A stretch of 12,917 bases of DNA from Reyranella sp. (GCA_004296815.1 SCVT01000526.1:1-12917), one strand, 5' to 3'. Positions 1 through 6,506 are shown, counted from the stretch's first letter. Numbers and translations: made by a program. The notes: generated by a model from the letters alone, not told the origin.

Positions 1-149
1 AAAGCATATTTGCGCCCGCGCGAGACCGCGGGCCGGAAAGTCGACTGCATTGCCACACTCTTCGTTTCGTTTTCGAACGAACGACAGATCGCGCGGCCCC
101 CACGGCCGCGAACGCTCTTTAACGCTACGCTTTGAACGCTAGGCGGCTT
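1..149. other. Intergenic region with three inverted repeats, downstream of the nifU-like gene
   Basis: No coding region is supported here. Three short perfect inverted repeats lie close together. The first is a 7-bp GC stem at 14-20/27-33 with a 6-base loop. The second is TTCGTT/AACGAA at 66-71/76-81 around a TTCG tetraloop. The third is a 7-bp GC stem at 92-98/104-110 with a 5-base loop. All lie 3' of the leftward nifU-like gene, so one or more may end or protect its transcript. None is followed by a convincing T-run on either strand, so this is not a clean intrinsic terminator. Confidence 0.4.
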
Positions 150-698
150 CTACTGAGCCGCCTGCACTTCCACGACTTCTGGCACGTAGTGCTTCAGAAG
201 GTTCTCGATCCCCATCTTCAGCGTGGCGGTCGAGCTCGGGCATCCCGAGCATGAACCCTGCATATGCAGGTAGACCACGCCGTCTCGAAAATCGTGGAAT
301 ACGATATCGCCGCCGTCCTGGGCCACTGCGGGCCTGACGCGCGTATCGAGCAATTCCTTGATCTGGGCGACGACTTCATCATCGTCGGCCGCTGCGGCTG
401 CCGCCGCCTCACCATCGGCGATCACGGGATCGCCGGAAGTGTAGTGCTCCATGATGCCGCCGAGGATCGACGGCTTCAGGATCTGCCAATCCCGATCGGC
501 CGCCTTGGTGACGGTCACGAAATCGGAGCCGAAGAACACGCGCTCGACACCCTCCACCGCAAACAGCCTCTTGGCGAGCGGCGACGGGGTTGCGGTCTCG
601 ACGTTGGCGAAATCCGCCGTGCCCTTCTCCATGACCACGCGGCCGGGGAGGAACTTCAGGGTCGACGGATTTGGCGTCTGCTCGGTCTGGATGAACAA
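150..698 (-). CDS. NifU-family (Nfu-type) Fe-S cluster scaffold protein
   Basis: This protein is likely to carry or deliver Fe-S clusters in the cytoplasm. It is 182 residues, the usual length for bacterial Nfu proteins with an N-terminal Nfu_N domain. The N-terminal domain (about 1-88) opens with the family signature FIQTEQTPNP. An Ala/Asp-rich linker follows (about 97-107). The C-terminal NifU domain (about 108-178) carries a CxxC pair, Cys150 and Cys153, in SCSGCPSS, which ligates the cluster. The start is TTG at 698. The canonical N-terminus begins there, and a GGAGG ribosome site lies 5 bases upstream. The longer reading frame up to 776 would begin with GTG and adds 26 residues unlike the family. 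It is the first gene after a 289-base AT-rich intergenic region, so it probably has its own promoter. TTG is an unusual start and may limit its translation. Confidence 0.93.
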   Translation of the reverse strand: MFIQTEQTPNPSTLKFLPGRVVMEKGTADFANVETATPSPLAKRLFAVEGVERVFFGSDFVTVTKAADRDWQILKPSILGGIMEHYTSGDPVIADGEAAAAAAADDDEVVAQIKELLDTRVRPAVAQDGGDIVFHDFRDGVVYLHMQGSCSGCPSSTATLKMGIENLLKHYVPEVVEVQAAQ

Positions 699-703
699 AC
701 CTA

Positions 704-708
704 CCTCC
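704..708 (-). promoter_or_regulatory. Ribosome binding site GGAGG that fixes the TTG start
   Basis: On the minus strand GGAGG is followed by five bases (TAGGT) and then TTG TTC ATC CAG. This strong Shine-Dalgarno at good spacing selects the TTG codon at 698-696 as the start of the NifU-family gene, rather than any upstream in-frame GTG. Confidence 0.8.
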
Positions 709-862
709 GGTTCGAACGTTCGGCGGGGTGCCGCCTCGCGTCGCTCAGGCTGGGGACAGGACGTCTCCGCCCCCACTCGATGCGCAAGACGTAGGAACCG
801 TGGCCACCCCCATCAAGTCGATTCTTGGGAGGCACTGTATAAATATTATGGGAAATATCGTT

Positions 863-891
863 ATTATACAATGATTACATATAGATATTAA
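863..891 (-). promoter_or_regulatory. Predicted sigma-70 promoter for the nifU-like gene
   Basis: On the minus strand a perfect TATAAT (863-868) is preceded, at exactly 17 bases, by TTAATA (886-891), a 4/6 match to TTGACA. It lies inside the AT-rich island and points at the nifU-like gene. A start of transcription near 856 is inferred from spacing only. Confidence 0.55.
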
Positions 892-987
892 TCATCTTCT
901 CGTGCGCAACCGAGGACTGCAGGCCAGACACAAAGTGGGTTTCGAAGCGTATCGCCGCACAAAAAGCCGCCGAACAACGCGCACGGC

Positions 988-1470
988 TCATGAGATGGCG
1001 TCGATCTCCGCCTCGGTGAGCGCGCCGGGCACGATGGTAAGCGGGATGCGGAGCTGGCCGCCGAGCTTGCCGGTGAAAGCCGTCACCAACGGCCCCGGCC
1101 CCTCGCCGCTCGAGGCGCTGCCCAGCACCAGGACCGAGATCGAGCGGTCTTCGGCCAGCAGTTTGACCAGCTCGTCGCGGCTCTTGCCCTCGCGGATGTA
1201 GATCGCCGGCGGCTGGCCGGTCAGCGACACGGCGACATCGGCATGCCGGGCCACGATCCCCTCGGCTTCCTGGCGCGCCTCCTCCCGCATCAGCTCGACC
1301 ACGGCGCCCCATTGCTGGCCTTCCGGCGGATCCATCACGTAGAGCATGGCGACGCGACCGCCCGTGCGCTTGGCCCGGCGGCACGCATAGCGCAGCGCAT
1401 TGGGCATTTCCGGGCTCTCGTCGACCACGACGAGGAACACGCGCTCGTCGGACTTCGGCTGAACGCTCAT
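988..1470 (-). CDS. Universal stress protein (UspA-like)
   Basis: This is a 160-residue single-domain Usp-fold protein, probably a cytoplasmic stress or signalling factor. It starts with a beta strand typical of the family (RVFLVVVDES, about 10-19), then the first helix with ALRYACRRAKRTGG. The second conserved strand is VLYVMDPP-like (about 41-49), and a C-terminal strand PLTIVPG lies at about 143-149. The nucleotide loop after VLVLGS (about 113-118) is not the G-2x-G-9x-G-S/T pattern of ATP-binding Usps; it reads GSASSGEGPG. ATP binding is therefore uncertain. The ATG at 1470 has a GGGGAG ribosome site about 7 bases upstream. Only 13 bases separate it from the stop of the TIGR02186 gene, so it is the last gene of the DUF2333-TauE-TIGR02186 operon. 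That placement suggests it works with the membrane proteins encoded before it. Confidence 0.9.
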   Translation of the reverse strand: MSVQPKSDERVFLVVVDESPEMPNALRYACRRAKRTGGRVAMLYVMDPPEGQQWGAVVELMREEARQEAEGIVARHADVAVSLTGQPPAIYIREGKSRDELVKLLAEDRSISVLVLGSASSGEGPGPLVTAFTGKLGGQLRIPLTIVPGALTEAEIDAIS

Positions 1471-1483
1471 GATCCGCTCCCCT

Positions 1484-2308
1484 CTAGAGACGCCGCATCA
1501 GGGCGCCGCCCAGCCAACCGGCCAGCAACGCCATCAGGATGGCACCAAGCCCGTAGAGCGCGCCCTCGTGGTCGGCCCACCCGGCGAGCTGGGCGCTGAA
1601 ACCCACCTTGCCGACCGGCAGCGGCCGCGACACCGCGGCCACGATCCTGCCCTCGCGCAACAGGTAGGCCTTGATCTCGTACACCCCCTCCGGAAGCCGC
1701 GACGGGAACGGCAGATCGACCCGGAACAGCCGGCCGGCCTGCACGGTCACCTGGCCGAACGCCGCCGGATAGAGCCCCTCGCGGCGCTTCACCTCGACCA
1801 GGCCGGCGCGGAACTGGGCGAGCTGGGCGGCCTCGCGCGGCGTCGCCGGCTTGAGGCTCGACAGCCGGTCCTCGAGCGACAGGATCTCGCCGCCGGCACC
1901 GCGCGCGAGCAGCCGCTGCAGCGGCTGGCTGGCCGCGATCGCGTAGTAGGCCGGCACGTCGTCGAAGGCCTGCCGCCCGGTGTTGAGCCACAGGCCCAGC
2001 ACGCGCTGCTTGCGCATCACCGTCTCGCGCGCCGCCGGCCCCTGGACCACGACCACGATCTCGCCCGGCGGGTCGAACATGCCGAACATCAGGATGCTCT
2101 CGCCCTGGAACGCCGAGGTGATGGAGACGCGGGCGCGCGAGAGATCGACGATCAGCTCCGGCGTGGTGGACTCCGCCGGTACCGACGGCGGCGAGCTGGC
2201 ATCGGGCGGGCCGCCGATGCCCGGCGCCGGCAACTGTTCGATGCGTTGCGCGGACGCGGCGGGGATCAACGCCGCGATCGCGAGCAGGGCGAGCAGCAAG
2301 CGCTTCAC
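1484..2308 (-). CDS. TIGR02186 / Alph_Pro_TM family predicted envelope protein
   Basis: This 274-residue protein has no known biochemical function. It begins with a clear Sec signal peptide (KR, then a Leu/Ala-rich core, residues 1-20, probable cleavage after ASA). A long extracytoplasmic domain follows (about 21-248), containing the phrase STTPELIVDLSRARVSITS at about 48-66, and a C-terminal membrane segment lies at about 250-270, ending in RRL. Signal, exported domain and C-terminal anchor match the alphaproteobacterial family PF09608/TIGR02186; this assignment is from memory of the family, not from a search. The start is GTG, which overlaps the TGA of the TauE/SafE gene as GTGA, so the two are translationally coupled. 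The constant pairing suggests it is an accessory to the TauE permease, with the soluble part in the periplasm. Confidence 0.85.
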   Translation of the reverse strand: MKRLLLALLAIAALIPAASAQRIEQLPAPGIGGPPDASSPPSVPAESTTPELIVDLSRARVSITSAFQGESILMFGMFDPPGEIVVVVQGPAARETVMRKQRVLGLWLNTGRQAFDDVPAYYAIAASQPLQRLLARGAGGEILSLEDRLSSLKPATPREAAQLAQFRAGLVEVKRREGLYPAAFGQVTVQAGRLFRVDLPFPSRLPEGVYEIKAYLLREGRIVAAVSRPLPVGKVGFSAQLAGWADHEGALYGLGAILMALLAGWLGGALMRRL

Positions 2309-3231
2309 GGCGCCGGCTCCCGCGTGCCGAGCGAATAGAGCGAGCTCGGCGTCCGCAGCAGTTCCGTCAGGAGCTCGGCCGCGACCGCCAGGATCAGCAC
2401 CGACATCAGCCCGCGCAGCACGACGCCCGGCAGTTTGGCCGCGAGCCGGGCGCCGATCGGCGCGCCGACCACGCCGCCCAGGATCAGCAGCAGCGCCAGC
2501 ACGACGTCGACCGTGCCGTTGGTCGCGGCCTGCAGGAAGGTGACGTTGGCCGCCACGAACAGGATCTGGAAGTTCGACGTGCCGATCACGACGGCGGTCG
2601 GCATGCCGAGCAGGTAGATCATGGCGGGCACCAGGACGAAGCCGCCGCCGACGCCCAGGATCGCCGACAGGATGCCGATCACGAAGCCCAGACCGATCGG
2701 CAGCAGCGCGCTGATGTAGAGCTTGGACTTGTAGAAGCGCAACTTCAGCGGCAGCCGGTGCACGAGATAGTGGGTGTGCAGCTTGCCGCGCGGCCCCTCG
2801 GGATTGCGCCGGCGCTTCACGTAGGTGCGCAGGCTCTCGGCCAGCATCAGGAAGCCGATCGCCGACAGCATCACGACGTAGAGCACGGCGATGACGAAAT
2901 CGATCTGGCCGATGCGCTTCAGGTAGGTGAACAGCCAGACGCCGGCCGACGAGCCCAGCATGCCGCCCAGCAGCAGGACGAGGCCCATGCGCAGGTCGAC
3001 GTTGCCGCGCCGAAGTTGCACCTGCAGCGACGACACCGAGTTGGCCACCACCTGGTTGGCCTGGCTCGCCACCGCGACGGCCGGCGGGATGCCGACGAAG
3101 ATCAGCAGCGGCGTGGCGAGGAAGCCGCCGCCGACGCCGAACATGCCCGCGAGGAGACCGGCCGCCGCACCGAGACCGAGCAGAACGAAGATGTTCATCG
3201 ACTGCTCGGCGATGGGCAGATAGATCTCCAC
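2305..3231 (-). CDS. TauE/SafE family permease (sulfite / organosulfonate exporter-like)
   Basis: This inner-membrane protein is probably an anion exporter of the TauE/SafE family; the substrate cannot be read from the sequence. It is 308 residues. Two homologous halves each carry the family glycine motif: GVGGGF at 32-37, with TPLLIF following, and GVGGGF at 193-198, with VPAMIYLLG following. The central stretch (about 134-172) is long, basic and hydrophilic, which fits a cytoplasmic loop. About eight hydrophobic segments are visible. I chose GTG at 3231 because MEIYLPIAE is a recurring N-terminus in alphaproteobacterial relatives; ATG at 3198 (MNIFVLLG) would be 11 codons shorter. The gene starts 8 bases after the DUF2333 stop and ends overlapping the TIGR02186 GTG, so it is the second gene of a tight operon. 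Confidence 0.87.
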   Translation of the reverse strand: MEIYLPIAEQSMNIFVLLGLGAAAGLLAGMFGVGGGFLATPLLIFVGIPPAVAVASQANQVVANSVSSLQVQLRRGNVDLRMGLVLLLGGMLGSSAGVWLFTYLKRIGQIDFVIAVLYVVMLSAIGFLMLAESLRTYVKRRRNPEGPRGKLHTHYLVHRLPLKLRFYKSKLYISALLPIGLGFVIGILSAILGVGGGFVLVPAMIYLLGMPTAVVIGTSNFQILFVAANVTFLQAATNGTVDVVLALLLILGGVVGAPIGARLAAKLPGVVLRGLMSVLILAVAAELLTELLRTPSSLYSLGTREPAP

Positions 3232-3239
3232 GCCGGCGC

Positions 3240-4286
3240 CTACTTCAGAAGGATGTTGCTGATCTCGCGCAATTGCGTGCGCGCCCGCAGCAGGTAGAAG
3301 CCTTGTGCGAGAAGGTGATTGGGGATCAGCAGGCCGTCGGGATAGCCGTCCCACACGATCCAGGGATCGAGCTCGGAGGCAATGCGGAAGGTCTCGACCG
3401 TGCCGTTCCAGGCGTTGGTGAGCTCGCGGTCGCGGATGACATTCTGGAAGTCCGCCCCGAGATCGCGCAGCATCAGGTAGTAGGTGTAGAGCCGGCCCTT
3501 GTTGAAATAGAAGATGTCGTCGCACTTGGCGTCGAACAGGTCGCCGGCCTTCTCAATGACGTGCTGGTCGATCACCGCCGAATCGGAGCCGATGTCGTTG
3601 GCGATGCGGTCGAGCAGCGCCTGCAGGTTGTCGGCGCGACGCTCGAACACCGCCTGCCCGGCGGCCAGTCGCTTGTTGTAGGCCACGAGCTTGTCGCGGC
3701 CGGCGCGGTACTTCTGCGCCGACGTGGCCGACGGCATCAGCGAGACGCTGGGCTGCCAGATCCAGATATTGGGCTGCTCGTTCAGGAAGCCGCGCGCCTG
3801 TTCGAGGTCGCGATCGGTCTGGCTCGAACCGCGGGTGCGGCCCACCTGGTCCATCAGCTCGGTGCTGAAGCGGCCGAGCGCCGACATGATGCCGCGCTGG
3901 AAGTTCGGCATGTTGTCGAGCAGGCCCGATGGCATGAAGAACGGCATCATCGGCGTCCAGGTGTGGACGTCGACCTCGCGCGTCACGAGACCGGCCGCCG
4001 TCGCCACGGCGCGGCTTTCGCCAGGCGCGACGTTGCGCGCTGCGAACTGCGGATCGTCGTCGATATCCTCGGTGACGATGGCACCGACCGGATAGTAGAG
4101 CACCAGCGCCACGACCAGTGCGCGCCACGTCCAGCGCCACACCGTTCCAGCGCGTGTCGATGTAGCCGATGCCGTCGCCGAACCCGTCGACCGGCCTGGC
4201 CGCCAGCCCCGGACCCGCTCCCAGCCGCGTTGCCACCAGGAAGGTGCAGCCTTCGGAGGCGCGCCGTAGTCCGGTTCGAATGTCAT
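3240..4286 (-). CDS. DUF2333 family membrane-anchored protein
   Basis: This 348-residue protein has no known function; it is recognised as DUF2333 by its overall sequence. It has a short proline/tryptophan-rich cytoplasmic N-terminus, one membrane segment at about 54-71 (ALVVALVLYYPVG), then acidic TEDIDDDPQF. A helical domain follows with VDVHTWTPMMP, SALGRFS, GRTRGSS, RADNLQALLDRIANDIGS and a C-terminal FYLLRARTQLRE. The ATG at 4286 follows TAAGG, and the divergent hydrolase gene begins 85 bases away. It heads the operon with TauE/SafE, TIGR02186 and Usp, so it may be part of an envelope complex. Oddly, residues about 30-48 read as a Ser/Thr/Ala/Arg string with poor third-position GC. A different frame across 4143-4200 gives GDGIGYIDTRWNG with strongly GC third positions. 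Two compensating indels are suspected here. Confidence 0.85.
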   Translation of the reverse strand: MTFEPDYGAPPKAAPSWWQRGWERVRGWRPGRSTGSATASATSTRAGTVWRWTWRALVVALVLYYPVGAIVTEDIDDDPQFAARNVAPGESRAVATAAGLVTREVDVHTWTPMMPFFMPSGLLDNMPNFQRGIMSALGRFSTELMDQVGRTRGSSQTDRDLEQARGFLNEQPNIWIWQPSVSLMPSATSAQKYRAGRDKLVAYNKRLAAGQAVFERRADNLQALLDRIANDIGSDSAVIDQHVIEKAGDLFDAKCDDIFYFNKGRLYTYYLMLRDLGADFQNVIRDRELTNAWNGTVETFRIASELDPWIVWDGYPDGLLIPNHLLAQGFYLLRARTQLREISNILLK

Positions 4287-4291
4287 GGCGC

Positions 4292-4300
4292 ACCTTACCA
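4292..4300 (-). promoter_or_regulatory. Extended -10 box of the DUF2333 operon
   Basis: On the minus strand TGG-TAAGGT (TGnTAnnnT) ends 5 bases before the ATG at 4286. The same bases contain an AAGG that could act as a ribosome site, so promoter and ribosome-site readings compete. No good -35 is seen. Confidence 0.35.
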
Positions 4301-4316
4301 TTCGTCTCGTGACGAA
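4301..4316. promoter_or_regulatory. 16-bp inverted repeat in the divergent promoter region
   Basis: TTCGTC-TCGT-GACGAA is a perfect 6-bp inverted repeat with a 4-base spacer. It sits between the divergent DUF2333 operon and hydrolase-MFS operon, near the -35 position for both. It could be an operator serving both directions; no regulator can be assigned. Confidence 0.4.
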
Positions 4317-4330
4317 ACAGGGGCGCGGGC

Positions 4331-4339
4331 TGCTAGAGT
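4331..4339 (+). promoter_or_regulatory. Extended -10 box for the hydrolase-MFS operon
   Basis: TGC-TAGAGT (TGnTAnnnT) lies 7 bases before an in-frame ATG at 4347 and 31 bases before the preferred ATG at 4371. A transcript starting near 4346 would give the 4371 start a leader of about 24 bases with a proper Shine-Dalgarno. Confidence 0.4.
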
Positions 4340-4358
4340 GCAGCGAATGTTCGTGAAT

Positions 4359-4362
4359 GGAG
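4359..4362 (+). promoter_or_regulatory. Ribosome binding site GGAG for the alpha/beta hydrolase
   Basis: GGAG lies 8 bases before ATG at 4371. This supports the start MALDPES over the in-frame ATG at 4347, which has no Shine-Dalgarno and could only be used as a leaderless start. Confidence 0.55.
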
Positions 4363-4370
4363 TGGGTGGA

Positions 4371-5324
4371 ATGGCGCTCGATCCGGAGTCCCAGCGGTTG
4401 ATCGATCTGATGGCGGCGGCCAACCGGCCGGCCTGGAACAGTCTCAGCCCGCAGGCGGCGCGCGACCTCTATCTTTCGCTGCGCCCCGGCGCACAGGGTC
4501 CGCGTCCGGGCGAGGTCAAGGTCGTGGACCGCACGATCCCCGGCCCGGCGGGCGAGCTGCCTGTCCGCCTCTACCGGCCGGCCTCCGCGCCTGCCGACGC
4601 GAAGCTGCCGGCGCTGGTCTACGCGCATGGCGGCGGCTGGGTGTTCGGCAACCTCGACAGCCACGACGTGCTCTGCGCCCAGCTCGCGATCGAGGCGGGC
4701 ATCGCGGTGTTCCACGTCGACTACCGGCTGGCGCCGGAGGCCCGCTTCCCCGGCGCCTTCGACGACGTCGTCGCGGGACTGAAGTGGGCGGCGGCCAACG
4801 GCGCGTCGGTCGGCATCGACACCTCGCGGCTGGCGATCGGCGGCGACAGCGCCGGCGGCAACCTCGCTGCTGCGGTGGCGATCTGGGCGCGCGACCATGG
4901 CGGACCGAAACTCCTGATGCAGCTCCTGGCCTATCCGGTGACCGACGCGGTCGGCCGCGCCGACTCCTACAAGCGCTACGAGGACGGCTACGGCCTGAAT
5001 GCCGCGACGATGGAGTGGTTCTTCGACCACTACACGCCCGACAAGGCCCAGCGCGGCGACTGGCGCATCTCGCCGATCCGCGCCGCGTCGCTGGCCGGCC
5101 TGCCGCCTGCGCTTGTGATCACCGCGGGCTACGACCCGCTGTGCGACGAGGGCCGCGCCTACGCCGCACGCCTGCACAAGGAGGGCACGCAGGCCGACCT
5201 GGTCGAGTTCGGCGGCATGCTGCACGGCTTCCTGAGTTCGCCGATGCTGCTGCACGGCGCGCGCCGCGGCACCAGCCTGGCCGCCGCCGCGCTGCGCGAA
5301 GCGCTGGTGCTGCGCACCCAGTGA
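4371..5324 (+). CDS. Alpha/beta hydrolase, hormone-sensitive-lipase (family IV) type carboxylesterase
   Basis: This is a 317-residue cytoplasmic serine hydrolase expected to cleave short-chain esters; the natural substrate is unknown. The oxyanion-hole motif HGGGW is at 86-90. The YRLAPE motif typical of the HSL family is at 118-123. The nucleophile elbow GDSAGG has Ser160. The acid is Asp255 in TAGYDPLCDEG, and the catalytic His285 lies in LHGF. The full triad and family length indicate an active enzyme. The start at ATG 4371 has GGAG 8 bases upstream; ATG 4347 would add MFVNGVGG. The gene is divergent from the DUF2333 operon. Its stop overlaps the GTG of the MFS gene (GTGA), so hydrolase and transporter are made together. 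This suggests that the esterase product or substrate is exported or imported by the transporter, which is inference. Confidence 0.93.
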   Translation: MALDPESQRLIDLMAAANRPAWNSLSPQAARDLYLSLRPGAQGPRPGEVKVVDRTIPGPAGELPVRLYRPASAPADAKLPALVYAHGGGWVFGNLDSHDVLCAQLAIEAGIAVFHVDYRLAPEARFPGAFDDVVAGLKWAAANGASVGIDTSRLAIGGDSAGGNLAAAVAIWARDHGGPKLLMQLLAYPVTDAVGRADSYKRYEDGYGLNAATMEWFFDHYTPDKAQRGDWRISPIRAASLAGLPPALVITAGYDPLCDEGRAYAARLHKEGTQADLVEFGGMLHGFLSSPMLLHGARRGTSLAAAALREALVLRTQ

Positions 5325-6454
5325 CGACGACGCCTCCTGCCGGCGCGGCGCCCGCTCGGCCGGTCGGGATGGCGCTGCCGGGCATCGTGATCGCCGTCGG
5401 CATGATCGGCGACACGCTGCTCTATGCGGTGCTGCCGCTCTACCACGAGCAGTTCGGTCTCTCGCTCGCCATGGTGGGCGTGCTGCTGTCGCTCAACCGC
5501 TGGATCAGGCTGCTGGCGAACTCCGCCGTCGCCCATCTCGGCGAGCGTATCGGCCCGCACGCGCTGATGATCGCCGCGGCGCTGGGCTCGGCCGTGTCGA
5601 CGACGCTCTACGGCCTGGTCGAGGATGCCGCGGTCCAGGTCTTCGCGCGCATCCTCTGGGGCATCTCCTACGCCTCGCTCAATCTCGCGACGCTCGCCTA
5701 TGCCGTGAGCGACCGCGCCAACGCGGGCAAGCGCGTGGGCGCAAGCCGCGCCGCGATCGGGCTGGTACAGGCGATGTCGCTGGTCGGCGGCGCCTGGATC
5801 GTGCTCGAGCTCGGGCCGCGCCACGTCTTCCTGATCTTCGGCGCGCTCACCCTCGTCTCCTTCGCCGCCGCCATCGTGCTGCCGCGCCTGCCGCCCGAGC
5901 CGGTGGCGAAGAAGGGCTTCAAACTTCCGGTGCCGCACCGCCTCGAGATCTGGGGCTTCGTGATGGGCTTCTCGGGCGACGGCGTGTTCCTCCTCACACT
6001 CGCCTTCCTGATGAAGGACTCGATCACCTCGGTCGCCGCCGTGATGGCGACGGCGATGCTGCTGGCGCTGCGCTGGCTGGTCGAGGTCACGACCGGCCCG
6101 ATCGGCGGCTGGATCGGCGACCGCTTCGGCGCACGGCGCATCTCGATCCTGAACGCTGCGCTGCTCGTCAGCGGCTTCGTGCTGATCGCCGCCGATCACG
6201 AGGTGCTGGGCGCCCTGATGATCGTGACCACGCGCGGCATGTTCAACACGCTGATCCCCGTGCTGGTGATCGAGCGCGGCCACGGCACGGTCCTCTCCAG
6301 CCAGGCGAGCTACTCGACCTGGCGCGACTTCGGCGCGGCGGTCGGTCCGCTCTCAGCGCCCTGGCTGTTCCTCAATGTGCCGCAGACGCCGCTCTATCTC
6401 GCGCTCTCGCTGGCGCTGGGCGCCGCCGCCTGGTTCTGCCTGGCACGGCGCTAG
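5321..6454 (+). CDS. MFS transporter
   Basis: This 377-residue inner-membrane protein belongs to the major facilitator superfamily. About 12 hydrophobic segments are visible, six on each side of a loop at about 189-207 (LPRLPPEPVAKKGFK). The MFS motif-A loop is clear in the second half: GGWIGDRFGARR at 262-273. A degenerate version in the first half reads AHLGERIGPH at 71-80. The start GTG at 5321 overlaps the hydrolase stop as GTGA. An in-frame ATG at 5369 (MALPGIVIAVG, residue 17) is an alternative start just before the first membrane segment. No Shine-Dalgarno is obvious for either, which fits re-initiation after the hydrolase. A MarR gene follows after 52 bases, which suggests a drug- or metabolite-efflux role. 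The substrate is unknown. Confidence 0.88.
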   Translation: MTTTPPAGAAPARPVGMALPGIVIAVGMIGDTLLYAVLPLYHEQFGLSLAMVGVLLSLNRWIRLLANSAVAHLGERIGPHALMIAAALGSAVSTTLYGLVEDAAVQVFARILWGISYASLNLATLAYAVSDRANAGKRVGASRAAIGLVQAMSLVGGAWIVLELGPRHVFLIFGALTLVSFAAAIVLPRLPPEPVAKKGFKLPVPHRLEIWGFVMGFSGDGVFLLTLAFLMKDSITSVAAVMATAMLLALRWLVEVTTGPIGGWIGDRFGARRISILNAALLVSGFVLIAADHEVLGALMIVTTRGMFNTLIPVLVIERGHGTVLSSQASYSTWRDFGAAVGPLSAPWLFLNVPQTPLYLALSLALGAAAWFCLARR

Positions 6455-6471
6455 AAATATTTCCTAACTAC

Positions 6472-6500
6472 TTGCACACGGAAACATATAGGCCTATATA
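6472..6500 (+). promoter_or_regulatory. Predicted promoter of the marR-like gene
   Basis: TTGCAC (6472-6477, 5/6 to TTGACA) and TATATA (6495-6500) are separated by exactly 17 bases. Transcription would be expected to begin at about 6506-6508, that is, at the ATG at 6507. There is no Shine-Dalgarno before the ATG, so the mRNA is probably leaderless. Confidence 0.65.
6486..6499. promoter_or_regulatory. Perfect 14-bp palindrome, probable MarR operator
   Basis: ATATAGGCCTATAT is a perfect palindrome covering the spacer end and almost all of the -10 box. MarR dimers bind AT-rich palindromes of this sort, usually over their own promoter. Binding here would block RNA polymerase, giving autorepression. 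A smaller 10-bp palindrome, GAAATATTTC, lies at 6454-6463, upstream of the -35. Confidence 0.6.
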
Positions 6501-6506
6501 CGGCCG

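Larger units (their letters stand above)
699..987. other. Intergenic region with AT-rich island upstream of the nifU-like gene
   Basis: I see no gene in these 289 bases. The part nearest the nifU-like start is GC-rich and contains a small dyad (GGCGG/CCGCC at 722-726/731-735). The segment at about 841-893 is extremely AT-rich; by eye about 10 of 53 bases are G or C, against a GC-rich surrounding. It contains the promoter annotated at 863-891. If that promoter is used, the transcript has a leader of roughly 155 bases, long enough for a structured or protein-bound element. Confidence 0.6.

Noticed and set aside
714..721. Overlapping 8-bp palindromes GTTCGAAC (710-717) and GAACGTTC (714-721) near the nifU-like ribosome site as an operator
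   Set aside because: They are short, GC-neutral and could occur by chance; they lie between leader and ribosome site with no second copy.
699..776. N-terminal extension of the NifU-family protein from GTG at 776
   Set aside because: The canonical family N-terminus begins at 698 with a strong ribosome site; the extension is unlike the family.
841..893. AT-rich island as a scar of a mobile element or an attachment site
   Set aside because: No direct repeats, tRNA remnant, integrase or transposase fragments are visible; a promoter explains it better.
3273..4370. Long open frame on the plus strand opposite DUF2333, continuous with the alpha/beta hydrolase frame
   Set aside because: The translation is low-similarity, His/Arg/Val/Asp-rich antisense sequence. 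The hydrolase family starts near 4371, where a ribosome site is present, and the minus-strand DUF2333 reading is recognisable.
4347..4370. ATG at 4347 as the hydrolase start
   Set aside because: Not chosen because ATG 4371 has a GGAG at 8 bases and a family-like N-terminus. The upstream ATG remains possible as a leaderless start, because an extended -10 ends 7 bases before it.
4287..5255. Minus-strand upstream extension of the DUF2333 frame across the hydrolase
   Set aside because: It is antisense to an intact hydrolase with a full catalytic triad, has biased His/Arg/Ala composition, and DUF2333 has a natural start at 4286.
5159..6283. 374-residue minus-strand frame opposite the MFS gene
   Set aside because: Composition is dominated by Arg, His, Asp, Glu and Gln, which is typical of the antisense of a GC-rich membrane protein gene; no domain is recognisable.
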